DNA of 40,411 nucleotides from an uncultured Anaerobiospirillum sp. (GCA_944389615.1 CALXNA010000030.1:1-40411); one strand, 5' to 3'. Shown: positions 25,506-34,959, numbered from the stretch's first letter. The notes: generated from the sequence alone by a model not told the origin. Numbers and translations are program-made.

Positions 25506-28500
25506 AGTCGAGGCCGTACTGGTTTTGGGCCATGCGCTGGATTTTGCGGAACATGGTCTTAAAGAGCACTGGCACGCACTCAGGTCCGCGCTGCTGCATC
25601 GCCTCACCCACCAAGATGGCAAGGCCCGGCTTAGTCTTGCGGTGAATGGCGTCTTCGATGACCTTATTGACCGAGAGGCCCTTTTGGCTTAAGGCCGCAT
25701 CATTGAGCGCGCCGTAGTGCTCGTTGATGGAATTGCCTTGGTCGCGCTCGAGCAGGCGCAGGCGGTTTAAGTCCTTGGCATCGAGCTCATCGTTGCTCGC
25801 AAGCTCCGTCAGGTGCGCAAGCAGCGCTTGCGCCTCACTTAGCGGCGTCGGCTGCGTCTCCGGCTGCCCTAAGACCGTGCCTTGGGCCTGCGAGATAAAG
25901 TCAAAGTGCGCCGTGAGCAGCGCCTGCTGCGGCTCAGTGGCCACCGCCTTGCCCGGATGGGCTGCCGCTTGCGCTTGGAGCGCGCGGGCCCGCTCCTTAT
26001 TCTGGTTCTTTTGCGCTTGGGCCTGCAGCCGCTGGCGGTTGGTATTGGCCTGCATGAGGAGCTTGCCGCGCAGCGCCTTGAGCTCTTGGATGTATTTGCT
26101 CTGCTTGGCGGTCAAACCGCGGGACGGGTGCGGCATTGACGTGATGAGGCTGTGCAGGTAGCTGTAAAAGGTCTGCACGTCGGCTGCGCTTAAGGCCTCA
26201 AGCTTAAAGCTGGTAGCATGGGCTACCTTACGCTGGAGCTTGCTGCGGTTGTAGATCTTGTTAAAGCTCGGCAGCTTCTTGGTGAGACCATGCTCCATCA
26301 AGGTCTTGATGATGGCCACCAGCTGATGGTGGCTGAGCTTAACTGGCGCTCTCTTAGGCGCTGCCTTGGCGGGCTTAGGCTGCGTTTTCTGCTGCGGCAT
26401 TTGCTGCGGCGCCGCATCGAGGTCGACCTTAAAGGTCATTTGGTTGGGGTGCTTATGGCGCTGCGGATCGTAGCCTGGGGCGGTGTAGTACGGAACATGG
26501 TCGATCTCGAGGTAGTAGATCTTAAGGCTCGGGTTGTGGAGCAGCTCGTTGATCTTGGCGCGCAGGTTCTTATTGCTGATGTTGAGCTGCCCGGCATTAG
26601 GGCGCTTCGGCTTGAGCTCGAGGTTGGCCGCGCGCTGATAGACATTGGCAAAGCCTGAGGTGTAGAGGTAGTGCTCGATGTCGATATGCGGCATCACGCT
26701 TAAGTGGTCGGCGAGCGATGAGCCACCGGCAAACTCGCGCACAGTCTGAGCGTAGTGGCGTCCGGCTTCATCGCCGTCGGTGAGCACGTGATAGGAGATA
26801 CCAAGCTGCTGGGCGAGCTTGATGAGCGGATTGAGGCCGCATTGGGCAAATTCGATCAGGTGTACGCCATTGCAGGCGAGGTTGAGCCCCAAGATGTTGG
26901 CAATCTCATTGAGAATCCAAACCTCGGTCTCGCCTTCGACCAGCAGCCAGCAGCGGGCAAAGAGGGCGCTCGGCCTAATCATGCGGATATGGAAGGCGAT
27001 CTTGCGCTCATCGTCGCTGCCGAAGACCTGCGGCCCAATCTGATAGCAGCGCACATCGTAGTACTGCTTGCACAGGCGCCGCAGCTTGTGCAGCGAAATG
27101 GCTGAGACAAATTGTGCCGAGTTGGTGGTGACGATCTTTTGGATCGGCAGCGTCTGCAATATTGACCAGAAGTTGAGCAAGAGCGTTGGGTGGAAGCGGC
27201 TTTCGATGTCCTCAAGCACCAAAATCGGCCGCGCCTCCGGGTCAATGGGGCGCTGCCCCTGCGACATCAGTAAGGCTCCGGCTAGGAGCGAGAGCAAAAA
27301 CTTGGAGCTTGAGGGCTTGTTATCGCGCAGGGCTTCCTTAAGCGAGGTCAGAGTGCCCACCGAAATCGGCGTCGCCACAATCTCGCGCGCGGTGCGCACC
27401 GGCGTCTGCGGCTCGCTCTTGGTCATGGCGCCGCTCAATTGGGTCGTCTGGTAATTGGTCAGGTACTTGGAGGCGATGGTATTGAGGACGGCGAGGCCTT
27501 CGTTGATCTTGCGTGCGGTCAGCTCATCGTCGGAGGTGATGTCATCGAAGAAGTGCGAAATGGCACGCATGTCCGACGGCTCAATCGGGCCGCTCGGCGC
27601 GGCGGCCGCGGGAGCCGCGGCGGCAGGCGCGCTGGCGCTTGCGCTGACAGGCGGGGGCGCCGACTCATGGCTAAACGGGCTGTTGAGCATGCGCCGGTCA
27701 CGCAGGCGCAAGAGCGGGTTTAGGGCAATCAAGGTGCTGATAATGGCACGCGGACTCTCGATCGGGTGCTCGTGGTGGTCTAAGAGCTCGTGGACGGTGA
27801 CAAAGCCGCGGCAGGTGAGGCGCACTTCCCCGACCGGGCTCGGCTCGACCTCATCGGCGTATTGGGCGCGAATGCGGTAGTGGATGCGATAGAGGTCATC
27901 GTCGCCTTGGTAGCTGGCGCGCTGTAGCGTCGCAAGGTGCGCGTTTTGGTGGAGCGCTCCGTAGCTGCTCTCGCAGAAGATCAAATCGATCACGATTTGA
28001 TCGGAGATGGCATCGAACACGTCGTGGCAGGCAAAGTCAAAGTCCTGCTCAGCTTGGCAGCGCGCGGTCGGGTTTAAGCCCGAGTCAGGCTCAAGGCGCT
28101 GCTTGGTGCGCTCCATACGCTCGGAGGTGGTGGGCTTGTAGTACAAAGGCTGGCTTTGCTCGTACTGCGCCTCATAGAGCATGCCCTCGTGCAGGTCGGC
28201 AAAGTCGCCATAGAGCGCCTGCGCTAGGGCCGAGAGCTTGGGCGCGTGATCGCGGCGCACCGCCGCGCGCGGCTTTTTGGGGTGATGCTCGGGCTCAACA
28301 TAGGTCGAGCCGTCCTTACCGTGAGCCGTACCCTTGCCCGGCCATGTGACAAAGCGGTTTAAGGTGGTGTTAAGCGGGCGCAGGGCCGCGCTGTTGACCT
28401 TTGGGGGCGGCGCGCTCTGTCCGGGCTGATAGAGGCTGCTCGGGCGGCTGGGCAAGTAGCAGTCAATCAGGCCGCGCCGGTCGCCCGGATTGTGCCCAAG

Positions 28501-29028
28501 GCAGGGCACATCGACGATGCGATAGAGCGAGCCTGAGCCAAAGGGATTGGGCACGTAGTACAGCAGGCGCTCAAGGGTCGGGGTCTTGAGTACTTTCAGC
28601 GGCGTCAGGTGCTCAAGATGCTGGGCCTTGAGGTAGCTTAGGTCATAGTGCGCCGCATCGGTGTCTGCGGACGCGTCCTCAGCTGAGCTCTCGGCTGTGG
28701 TCTCGGCTGCAGCCTCGGGAGATTGCTCTGCGGTGGTCTCGGCTGCAGCCTCGGGGGCCTGATCGAAGTTGGGCTCGACCGCGGCGGCGGGCGCGCTGCT
28801 CTCTACCTGCGGCGTGGTGTCGCGGGCGAGCTTGATCGGGATGTAGAGGTCGTCGCAGCTGAAGGCGCACAGCTGGTCGCCGCGACCCAAGATAGCAAAG
28901 AGCGCGTAGAGCAGCGAAGATTTACCCCAAGCGTTTTCACCGATTAAGACGGTGGTGTCGCGCTCAAAGTTGATGGCAAGGTGGCGTATGCCCCGGAAGT
29001 TTTGGATTGCTGCGCTTTGTAAATACAT
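25504..29028 (-). CDS. ybjD: YbjD-type OLD-family ATPase/TOPRIM nuclease, enlarged
   Basis: This 1174-residue protein aligns in blocks with E. coli YbjD (about 552 aa). The ABC-type ATPase half has GENAWGKS (Walker A, residues 30-37), NPLLRLRDRRM, and PILVLEDIESRFHP (Walker B, near 603). The TOPRIM half has RCWLLVEGETEVWI (near 697), IEFAQCGLNPL and DGDEAG (near 749), then MPHIDIEHYLY. The family C-terminus (IHRKTKPGLAI, VPVLFKTMF) is present. Large insertions, partly Ala/Glu/Pro-rich, lie after Walker A (about 70-430) and between the TOPRIM block and the C-terminus (about 800-1110). OLD nucleases include phage-defence proteins such as GajA. YbjD itself has no settled role, so defence is only a possibility. 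It stands alone on its strand. Confidence 0.88.
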   Translation of the reverse strand: MYLQSAAIQNFRGIRHLAINFERDTTVLIGENAWGKSSLLYALFAILGRGDQLCAFSCDDLYIPIKLARDTTPQVESSAPAAAVEPNFDQAPEAAAETTAEQSPEAAAETTAESSAEDASADTDAAHYDLSYLKAQHLEHLTPLKVLKTPTLERLLYYVPNPFGSGSLYRIVDVPCLGHNPGDRRGLIDCYLPSRPSSLYQPGQSAPPPKVNSAALRPLNTTLNRFVTWPGKGTAHGKDGSTYVEPEHHPKKPRAAVRRDHAPKLSALAQALYGDFADLHEGMLYEAQYEQSQPLYYKPTTSERMERTKQRLEPDSGLNPTARCQAEQDFDFACHDVFDAISDQIVIDLIFCESSYGALHQNAHLATLQRASYQGDDDLYRIHYRIRAQYADEVEPSPVGEVRLTCRGFVTVHELLDHHEHPIESPRAIISTLIALNPLLRLRDRRMLNSPFSHESAPPPVSASASAPAAAAPAAAAPSGPIEPSDMRAISHFFDDITSDDELTARKINEGLAVLNTIASKYLTNYQTTQLSGAMTKSEPQTPVRTAREIVATPISVGTLTSLKEALRDNKPSSSKFLLSLLAGALLMSQGQRPIDPEARPILVLEDIESRFHPTLLLNFWSILQTLPIQKIVTTNSAQFVSAISLHKLRRLCKQYYDVRCYQIGPQVFGSDDERKIAFHIRMIRPSALFARCWLLVEGETEVWILNEIANILGLNLACNGVHLIEFAQCGLNPLIKLAQQLGISYHVLTDGDEAGRHYAQTVREFAGGSSLADHLSVMPHIDIEHYLYTSGFANVYQRAANLELKPKRPNAGQLNISNKNLRAKINELLHNPSLKIYYLEIDHVPYYTAPGYDPQRHKHPNQMTFKVDLDAAPQQMPQQKTQPKPAKAAPKRAPVKLSHHQLVAIIKTLMEHGLTKKLPSFNKIYNRSKLQRKVAHATSFKLEALSAADVQTFYSYLHSLITSMPHPSRGLTAKQSKYIQELKALRGKLLMQANTNRQRLQAQAQKNQNKERARALQAQAAAHPGKAVATEPQQALLTAHFDFISQAQGTVLGQPETQPTPLSEAQALLAHLTELASNDELDAKDLNRLRLLERDQGNSINEHYGALNDAALSQKGLSVNKVIEDAIHRKTKPGLAILVGEAMQQRGPECVPVLFKTMFRKIQRMAQNQYGLD

Positions 29029-29175
29029 CTGCCGCCTCCTATCCTGACCGTCTTAAGCTATCACGAAATCACGCAGCATGCGGGCTCTTGGTGGCTATCT
29101 TTGAGGGCGATCACCACGCAGCTGCGCTGCGGTGGCTGCAGGTGGCTTTTATGCGCAATTGGCGGGCTTTTGTCT

Positions 29176-29204
29176 TTTACAAAGGGGCGCTGACAGGCTA
29201 AGAT
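29176..29204 (+). promoter_or_regulatory. ddl promoter
   Basis: TTTACA (29176-29181) and TAAGAT (29199-29204) are separated by exactly 17 bp, the best sigma-70-type match in the window besides the S10 promoter. Transcription would start about 70 nt before the ddl ATG. It would serve ddl and possibly msbA-queH. Confidence 0.65.
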
Positions 29205-29281
29205 CTAAGGTTAACTTTGTTTGAGCGTAGTCAGGGCGGCAAGTGGTTTGCGCGCTGCGGCTGCGCATTTGTTGGCGCAAA

Positions 29282-30307
29282 ATGGCTCAGAATATCCTTT
29301 TAATCGCAGGTGGCGATAGCTCCGAGCACAAGATCTCCTTGATCTCCGCTCAATATCTGATGCAAGAGTTAAGTGTTAACCCCGAGTTCAATCTCCTGAG
29401 CGTGGTGTTGCACGACGGCAAGTTCCAGTTTGCCGATGGCAGCTACGGTTACTTTACCTGCGGGCGCCAGTTTGCCCTCGTGGCCCCCGATGGGACGAAG
29501 TGCGAGGTTACCATTGACTGCGTGGTACCGTGCCTGCACGGCTTCCCGGGCGAGACCGGTGATATCCAGTCGTTCCTTGAGCTGCAAGGCGTGCCTTACA
29601 TCGGCTGTAAGGCCGAGGCCAGCCGCGTCTGCTTTAACAAGGTCACGACCAAGTTCTACCTCGATGCCTTAAAGATCGAAAACACCCCGTCGATCTTTGT
29701 CTCAGACAGCGACGAAGCTTCTCTTAAGGCCGTGCACGAGGCCTTTGCCCGCTTTGGCCACGATGTCTACGTCAAGGCCGCAAGCCAGGGCTCTTCGATT
29801 GGCTGCTATCACATCACCCAAGAAGAGGAGCTTGATCAGGCGATCCGTGATGCCCTCAAGTTAAGTGAGCTCGTCTTGGTCGAGAAGACCATTGAGCACC
29901 GCGAGCTGGAGGTCGCTGCCTTTGAGTACGATGGCCGCTTAGTGGTCACGGAGCCGGGTGAAATCGTAATCCCGAGCGATAAGTTCTATACCTACGACGA
30001 AAAGTACAGTAAGGACAGCGGCACGACCACCACGGTTGAGGTCGAAGGGCTGACTCCAGTGCAGCGTGAGATGATCAAGAGCATGGCTACGCGCGCCTTT
30101 AAGGGCCTCAAGCTGCGCCACCTCTCGCGCATCGATTTCTTCCTTGCCAGTGACGGCACCGTGCTCATCAACGAAATCAACACCTTCCCGGGCATGACCC
30201 CGATTTCGATGTTCCCAAAGCTCATGGAGCATATCGGCATTGCGATGAGTGACTTCCTCACCGAGTCGATCCGCAACGCCATCGCCGAGCAACGCTCACG
30301 CGCCTAG
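29282..30307 (+). CDS. ddl: D-alanine--D-alanine ligase
   Basis: This 341-residue cytoplasmic ATP-grasp enzyme joins two D-alanines for peptidoglycan precursors. It shows GGDSSEHKISLISA at the N-terminus, CLHGFPGETGDIQSFLEL, VYVKAASQGSSIG (ATP-grasp loop), EKTIEHRELEVA, YDEKYSKDSGTT and the Mg/ATP-binding ending EINTFPGMTPISMFP. It has a single ddl-like fold of DdlA/DdlB type. The start MAQNILLIAGG at 29282 gives the family N-terminus; an in-frame codon at 29243 would add 13 residues of no family character. The visible Shine-Dalgarno is weak. Unlike E. coli ddlB, it is not in a cell-division cluster here but precedes msbA by 86 nt. Confidence 0.96.
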   Translation: MAQNILLIAGGDSSEHKISLISAQYLMQELSVNPEFNLLSVVLHDGKFQFADGSYGYFTCGRQFALVAPDGTKCEVTIDCVVPCLHGFPGETGDIQSFLELQGVPYIGCKAEASRVCFNKVTTKFYLDALKIENTPSIFVSDSDEASLKAVHEAFARFGHDVYVKAASQGSSIGCYHITQEEELDQAIRDALKLSELVLVEKTIEHRELEVAAFEYDGRLVVTEPGEIVIPSDKFYTYDEKYSKDSGTTTTVEVEGLTPVQREMIKSMATRAFKGLKLRHLSRIDFFLASDGTVLINEINTFPGMTPISMFPKLMEHIGIAMSDFLTESIRNAIAEQRSRA

Positions 30308-30331
30308 CGCTGCGCGCTCGGCGCTCCGCCT

Positions 30332-30351
30332 GCCGCCGCTCCCGCGGCGGC
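30332..30351 (+). other. GC hairpin between ddl and msbA
   Basis: GCCGCCGC (30332-30339), loop TCCC, GCGGCGGC (30344-30351): a perfect 8-bp stem without a T-run. It may lower read-through from ddl into msbA or stabilise mRNA ends; it is not a classical intrinsic terminator. Confidence 0.4.
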
Positions 30352-30393
30352 CCGTATTCACCTTGTGGCCCATTTTGAGGAGAGAGCTGTTCC

Positions 30394-32640
30394 ATGGCAG
30401 CTAAGCATGACGAACGCTTCAATCATGACGACAGTGCGTCCCCTAAGAGCGCCCCGGACGCACCGGTAGTGCCGCCGCAGGCGGCTCAGTCCCCGGAGTG
30501 TCCAACGCCGGAGACAGCGTCCCACCAAGCGGCCACGGAACAGCAGCCTGAGCGCAAGCCGGAGAGCAATCCTGAGGTAGGCGCGGAGAGCTCAGCTGCG
30601 GCCAAGGCCGCAGAGGATAAGACGGCGGAGCCAGCGGGCGCGGCAAGCGCGGAGACCGCGCCAGCGGCGGAGGCTGCGGACACGGCGCGCGCAACGGCGA
30701 CCGAGCAGCAGTATCATCCGATCATCTTGAGCGATGTCTCAGGGCAGGCTTCGACTTCGTTTTGGCGCGGCTATAGCCGCTTCTGGCCGTTCTTAAAGCC
30801 GTACTGGCTGGTGGCGCTGCTCGGCGTCATCCTCACCATTCCGGTAGGCGCGCTCGATGCGGTCATCGCTTGGTTCTTAAAGCCGTTTACCGACCAAGTC
30901 ATGGTCGAGCAGCAGGCGGACTTTGCCTACTATGTGCCCTTGGCGGTGATCGGCTTTACCTTGGTGCAAGGCATCTTTATCTATGTCTCCTCGCTCATCA
31001 ACGGCTATGTGGGCGGAGCCATCAACTTGCTGATGCGCGCGCGCCTCTACCAAAAGCTTTTGACCTTTGACAGCCTCTTCTTTGATGCCAATAACTCAGG
31101 CTCGGTCATCTTGCGCTTCTTTAACGACTCCGAGACCGCGTCCAATGGCCTGATCCAAAACATGCGGCTGTTCTTGACTAAATTCTTCTCCTCGCTCTCG
31201 CTCGTGTGCGTGCTGCTCTACAACTCTTGGGAGCTCACCATCTTTGCCGTGGGCATCATCGCGGTCTTGATCGTACCGATGCAGATTGTTAGAAAGCGCA
31301 TCAAGAGCCTCGTGAGCCGCACGGTCAATGTCTCCACCGGCATGATCACGCTCTACAACGAGACGGCGCTGGGCTCGAAGGTCATCAAGTCCTTTAACTT
31401 AAAGGACTTCATGTACCAGCGCTTTCGGGCGCAGGCGGACTATCTCTTCCGCATGGCGATCAAGATGATCCGCGACACCAATTGGCTCTCGCCGGTGATG
31501 CACTTAGTCAGCTCCTTTGGTGTCGCCGGTGTGCTGTACTTTGGCGTGACCTTGATCTTAAGCGGGCGCATGACCTCAGGCGAAATGGTGTCCTTTTTGG
31601 CCGCGCTCATCATGCTCTACACCCCGCTCAAGAGCATTGGCAACAACTACATCCAAGTGCAGTCGGCGCTCCTTGCCTTAGATCGCATCCAAGCGCTGCT
31701 TGATTACGAATCCTTTGAAAACGGCAAGCACGAAGGCAGCCAAGTGCTCACCGATATCAAGGACTCCATCGAGTTTGACCATGTCGTCTTCTCGTACAAC
31801 GGCGAGCGCGACATCCTCCAAGACGTCTCCTTTAAGATCAAGGTTGGCCAAAAGGTCGCCTTGGTCGGCAACTCCGGTGGTGGCAAGACCACGGTGTGCT
31901 CGCTCATCAACCGCCTCTATGAGGTCAAGTCGGGCTCAATCAAGATCGACGGCCTTGACGTACGTGACTACACCATTGAGTCGCTGCGCCACAACATCGC
32001 CTGCGTATTCCAAGACAACTTCCTCTTTGCTGGTACCATCCGCCAAAACATCCTCTTTGGTAAGGAAGATGCGACCGAAGAGGAGATCGCCCATGCCGTC
32101 AAGAGCGCCTACTTAGACGAGTTTGTCGCGCGCCTGCCGCAGGGCCTTGATACCGAGATTGGTGAGCGCGGCGTTTCGCTCTCAGGTGGCCAAAAGCAGC
32201 GCATTGCCATTGCCCGCGCCATCATCCGCAATGCCCCGCTCGTCATCTTAGATGAGGCCACCTCGGCCTTGGACAATCGCTCTGAGAAGGTGGTGCAGCA
32301 GGCCTTAGATGAGCTGATGAAGGGCCGCACCACCTTGGTGATTGCCCACCGCCTCTCAACCATCCAAGACGCTGATACCATCATGGTGATCAACGACGGC
32401 CAGATCGTCGAGCAAGGCACGCACGACGAGCTCCTCGCCCGCGGCGGCGCCTACGCAGCCTTATACAACACTCAATTTGCCTCCCAGCAGGCCCCCAAGG
32501 TCGCGCCAAGTCCCGCAGCCGCCGCGGCAGAACCTGCCAGCAAAGCCGCTGAGCCGGAGCCGATCGCGCCTGAGACGGACGCCTCTGCGGACAAAACAGT
32601 CGCGCCTGCGGAGCAGGCGGCCGGTGCGGCCAAGGAGTAG
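30394..32640 (+). CDS. msbA: Lipid A export ABC transporter, MsbA type
   Basis: This 748-residue half-transporter would form a homodimer that flips core lipid A across the inner membrane. Six membrane helices lie between about 125 and 420, with SFFDKQ-like LFFDANNSGS and a YNETALGSKVIKSF coupling region. The ATPase domain has GNSGGGKTT (near 492), LSGGQKQRIAIARAI (near 595), VILDEATSALD and VIAHRLSTIQDAD. E. coli MsbA is 582 aa. The surplus is a cytoplasmic N-terminal extension of about 110 residues rich in Ala, Pro and Glu and an Ala/Pro/Glu tail of about 50 residues. GAGGAGAG precedes the ATG. queH follows after 3 nt, and lpxM is close by. Another lipid-exporting ABC transporter is possible but less likely. 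Confidence 0.82.
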   Translation: MAAKHDERFNHDDSASPKSAPDAPVVPPQAAQSPECPTPETASHQAATEQQPERKPESNPEVGAESSAAAKAAEDKTAEPAGAASAETAPAAEAADTARATATEQQYHPIILSDVSGQASTSFWRGYSRFWPFLKPYWLVALLGVILTIPVGALDAVIAWFLKPFTDQVMVEQQADFAYYVPLAVIGFTLVQGIFIYVSSLINGYVGGAINLLMRARLYQKLLTFDSLFFDANNSGSVILRFFNDSETASNGLIQNMRLFLTKFFSSLSLVCVLLYNSWELTIFAVGIIAVLIVPMQIVRKRIKSLVSRTVNVSTGMITLYNETALGSKVIKSFNLKDFMYQRFRAQADYLFRMAIKMIRDTNWLSPVMHLVSSFGVAGVLYFGVTLILSGRMTSGEMVSFLAALIMLYTPLKSIGNNYIQVQSALLALDRIQALLDYESFENGKHEGSQVLTDIKDSIEFDHVVFSYNGERDILQDVSFKIKVGQKVALVGNSGGGKTTVCSLINRLYEVKSGSIKIDGLDVRDYTIESLRHNIACVFQDNFLFAGTIRQNILFGKEDATEEEIAHAVKSAYLDEFVARLPQGLDTEIGERGVSLSGGQKQRIAIARAIIRNAPLVILDEATSALDNRSEKVVQQALDELMKGRTTLVIAHRLSTIQDADTIMVINDGQIVEQGTHDELLARGGAYAALYNTQFASQQAPKVAPSPAAAAAEPASKAAEPEPIAPETDASADKTVAPAEQAAGAAKE

Positions 32641-32643
32641 GCG

Positions 32644-33279
32644 ATGACGTTGATTTTGCCGGAGGATTTTGGGGCCACGCCTAAGACCAAGTTGGTGCTG
32701 CCCGAGGGCATGACCAAGCTCTTGGTGCAGGTGTGCTGCGCACCGTGCTGCGGGGCAGTGCTCGAGTGCTTTAAGGTGCATGGCATCAGCCCGACCTTGT
32801 TCTTTTACAATCCCAACATCCATCCGCGCGCTGAGTACGAAAAGCGCCGCGATGAGCTCATTGAGCTCGCGCAGCTGCTCGGCTTTGCCTATGTCGTGCC
32901 AGAGTATGAGCCGCAAGGCTGGTTTGCGCAGGTCAAGGGCTTAGAGCATGAGCCTGAGCGCGGCGCGCGCTGCTCGGTGTGCTTTAGAGAGCGCCTGATG
33001 GCCACCGCGCTCTATGCCAAGGAGCATGGCTTTAGCCATTTCACCACGACCTTAGCAACGTCGCGCTGGAAAAATAAAAAGCAGGTGGATGCGGCGGGCT
33101 TTGCCGCCCAAGAGGCCACCGGCGTACCGTACTGGGCCGAGGACTGGCGCAAAGAAGGCCTCGTCACCCGGCGCTATCAGCTGGTGAAGTCCTTTAACTT
33201 CTACAACCAGCTCTACTGCGGCTGTATCTTCTCGCGCGACAACGGTGCCTACCAAAAGAACTGCCCTGAGCAGAAATAG
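32644..33279 (+). CDS. queH: Epoxyqueuosine reductase QueH
   Basis: This 211-residue enzyme performs the last step of queuosine synthesis, reducing epoxyqueuosine in tRNA. It is the non-orthologous alternative to QueG. Diagnostic features are VCCAPCCGAVLE near 30 (metal/cluster cysteines), FFYNPNIHPRAEYEKRRDE, RCSVCFRERL, FTTTLATSRWKNKKQV, WRKEGLVTRRYQL and FYNQLYCGCIFS. Its ATG lies 3 nt after the msbA stop, with AAGGAG inside the end of msbA, so the two are probably translationally coupled. A GCAAAA/TTTTTGC element after the stop is too short to call a terminator. Confidence 0.95.
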   Translation: MTLILPEDFGATPKTKLVLPEGMTKLLVQVCCAPCCGAVLECFKVHGISPTLFFYNPNIHPRAEYEKRRDELIELAQLLGFAYVVPEYEPQGWFAQVKGLEHEPERGARCSVCFRERLMATALYAKEHGFSHFTTTLATSRWKNKKQVDAAGFAAQEATGVPYWAEDWRKEGLVTRRYQLVKSFNFYNQLYCGCIFSRDNGAYQKNCPEQK

Positions 33280-33537
33280 GGCACATGGCCGCAAAATTTT
33301 TGCGTTTTACTGTCATGGTGCGTGGATGTGGCGGTCAAGCTAGAGTACAGGCGCGCTGCCGTGCCGGGCGTTGGAGCTAGCGCCCAGAGTGCTTGGGCAG
33401 GTGGTGGGCCTTGTTGTTGCTTGCACTTGTAAGAGCTCGTAAGCTTGCAAGCAAGCTGAGTCGGTGGTGCCCGCCGCTCGCTTGAGCTGCGGACGCAGCG
33501 ACTTTCCTCGAGGGCACGTCAACAGAAGGCCGATTAG

Positions 33538-34740
33538 ATGACGTCCACCCCTCCTAATAATTCGCCCCAAGGTCACAAACTCTACGCTAGTGCGGGTTTT
33601 GAGGTGAAGGCGTGGCGTAAGCTCTTAGGCCCGAAGCATTGGGGCTCGTGGCTGTGCCTTGGTCTCTTAGCCGTCACAGCCTATCTGCCCAATCGCCTGC
33701 GTGATGCCCTCGCTTGGCTTTTATCTTGGCCGCTGTCCTTGCCGCAGCTACGCTTTAAGAAGGTCACCTTAGCCAACCTCCATTTGGCCTTTCCCGAGCT
33801 GAGCGAGCACGAGTATCAGGCCTTTTACCGCAAGATGCTGTGCCACGCCTTGATCACGGCACTCTCCTACGGCGAGCCGATGTTCTTGCCCAAGTCATGG
33901 CTCGGGCGGCGCTGGGTGCTTAAGCACAAGGAAGTGCTCGATGCGGCGGTAGCCTCAGGGCAGCCCATCATCTTTTGCGTGCCGCACTCGTTTTACCTTG
34001 ACCGCGGGGGGCTCTACCTGTCCTATGCGGGGCTGCCAATGTTTGCCATGGTCAATGAGCAAGCCGATCCGGTCTTTGACTGGTTCTTAAACTACCAGCG
34101 CATCATCTTCGGCGGCTCGATTCATGTGCGCAGCGCCGGTTTCCGATCGATGCTCAAGGCCTTAAAGCAAGGCCGTCACCTCTACATCGCCTGCGATGAG
34201 GACTTGGGCGCGGAGAGCGCGTACTTCGTTGACTACTTTGGCGTGCCCAAGGCTACGCTCGGCTCGGTGCCGCGCCTTGCGGCGGTGGCCAAGGCCAAGG
34301 TCGTAGTCCTGTGCTCAAGCTACAACCTCAAGACTGCCAACTTTGAGCTGAGCTTTCACGACCTGCCGAACTTCCCCAGTGACGACCCCAAGGCTGACGT
34401 CACTGCCATGAATCAGGCCTTAGAGCAGGAGCTGCGTGAGCACCCAGAGCAGTACATGTGGTTTCTGCGCCTGTTTAAGACGGTGCCCGACAAGCGCTAC
34501 TTTATCGACATCTACGCCAACTGCCACAAGGTCAAGCGCCCCGACATCGTCATTGACTACGAGCATCGGCGCAAGCCGCTGACCACCCCGCTGCCGGGCT
34601 GGCCCGGCTACGTGCCCCCTGAGGACTATAGCCTCAAGGTCGCCCCCGCCGCCGCGACTGCTCAAGCCCCAGAGCCGACAAGCACCGAGGCAGCTCCCGC
34701 TGAGAGCACAGACGCTCCCAAGGAAGCGGACAAGCCATAG
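33538..34740 (+). CDS. lpxM: Lipid A late acyltransferase, LpxM-like
   Basis: This 400-residue inner-membrane enzyme adds a secondary acyl chain to lipid A from acyl-ACP. A hydrophobic segment lies near 35-60 (WGSWLCLGLLAVTAYLP). The catalytic H-x4-D is HSFYLD near 150. Family blocks follow: MFAMVNEQADPVFDWFLN, SIHVRSAGFRSMLKALKQG, DEDLGAESAYFVDYFGVPKATL and HPEQYMWFLRLFKT. The D-x-D and NEQ-NPVFD-like features favour LpxM over LpxL or LpxP, but this is a close family. The last 35 residues are an Ala/Pro/Glu/Thr tail absent from E. coli LpxM. ATG 33538 has only a modest AAGG upstream. The 33280-33537 gap holds no gene and no clear promoter. Confidence 0.9.
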   Translation: MTSTPPNNSPQGHKLYASAGFEVKAWRKLLGPKHWGSWLCLGLLAVTAYLPNRLRDALAWLLSWPLSLPQLRFKKVTLANLHLAFPELSEHEYQAFYRKMLCHALITALSYGEPMFLPKSWLGRRWVLKHKEVLDAAVASGQPIIFCVPHSFYLDRGGLYLSYAGLPMFAMVNEQADPVFDWFLNYQRIIFGGSIHVRSAGFRSMLKALKQGRHLYIACDEDLGAESAYFVDYFGVPKATLGSVPRLAAVAKAKVVVLCSSYNLKTANFELSFHDLPNFPSDDPKADVTAMNQALEQELREHPEQYMWFLRLFKTVPDKRYFIDIYANCHKVKRPDIVIDYEHRRKPLTTPLPGWPGYVPPEDYSLKVAPAAATAQAPEPTSTEAAPAESTDAPKEADKP

Positions 34741-34747
34741 GGGCGAG

Positions 34748-34792
34748 CTCTCCACGCCCGTGGAGAGGCCTGCGCTGTGGGTTAGCGCAGGC
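34748..34792 (+). other. Two contiguous hairpins after lpxM
   Basis: CTCTCCAC (34748-34755) / GTGGAGAG (34760-34767) is followed without a gap by GCCTGCGCT (34768-34776) / AGCGCAGGC (34784-34792). Both stems are perfect (8 and 9 bp). Smaller stems follow up to the terminator at 34960. With it they form a structured 3' untranslated region of about 245 nt, a candidate 3'-end-derived small RNA. No ORF is evident. Confidence 0.5.
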
Positions 34793-34959
34793 AGTGCCTT
34801 GCGCCTTAAATACCCACAAATGGGCCGGAGCGTGAGTCGGGGCAAGCGCAGCCGTCGTGAGAGTAGCCGCTGTGCAACTGTGGAGGCGCTGAAAGCGCTC
34901 AGCCCGCCCCGATGGGGCGCCCCAACAGAACTGGTTTGATGCTGGGACAAGCCTACAGC

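Noticed and set aside
33340..33576. Minus-strand open frame of 78 codons between queH and lpxM
   Set aside because: Overlaps the lpxM start, no ribosome binding site, no family similarity.
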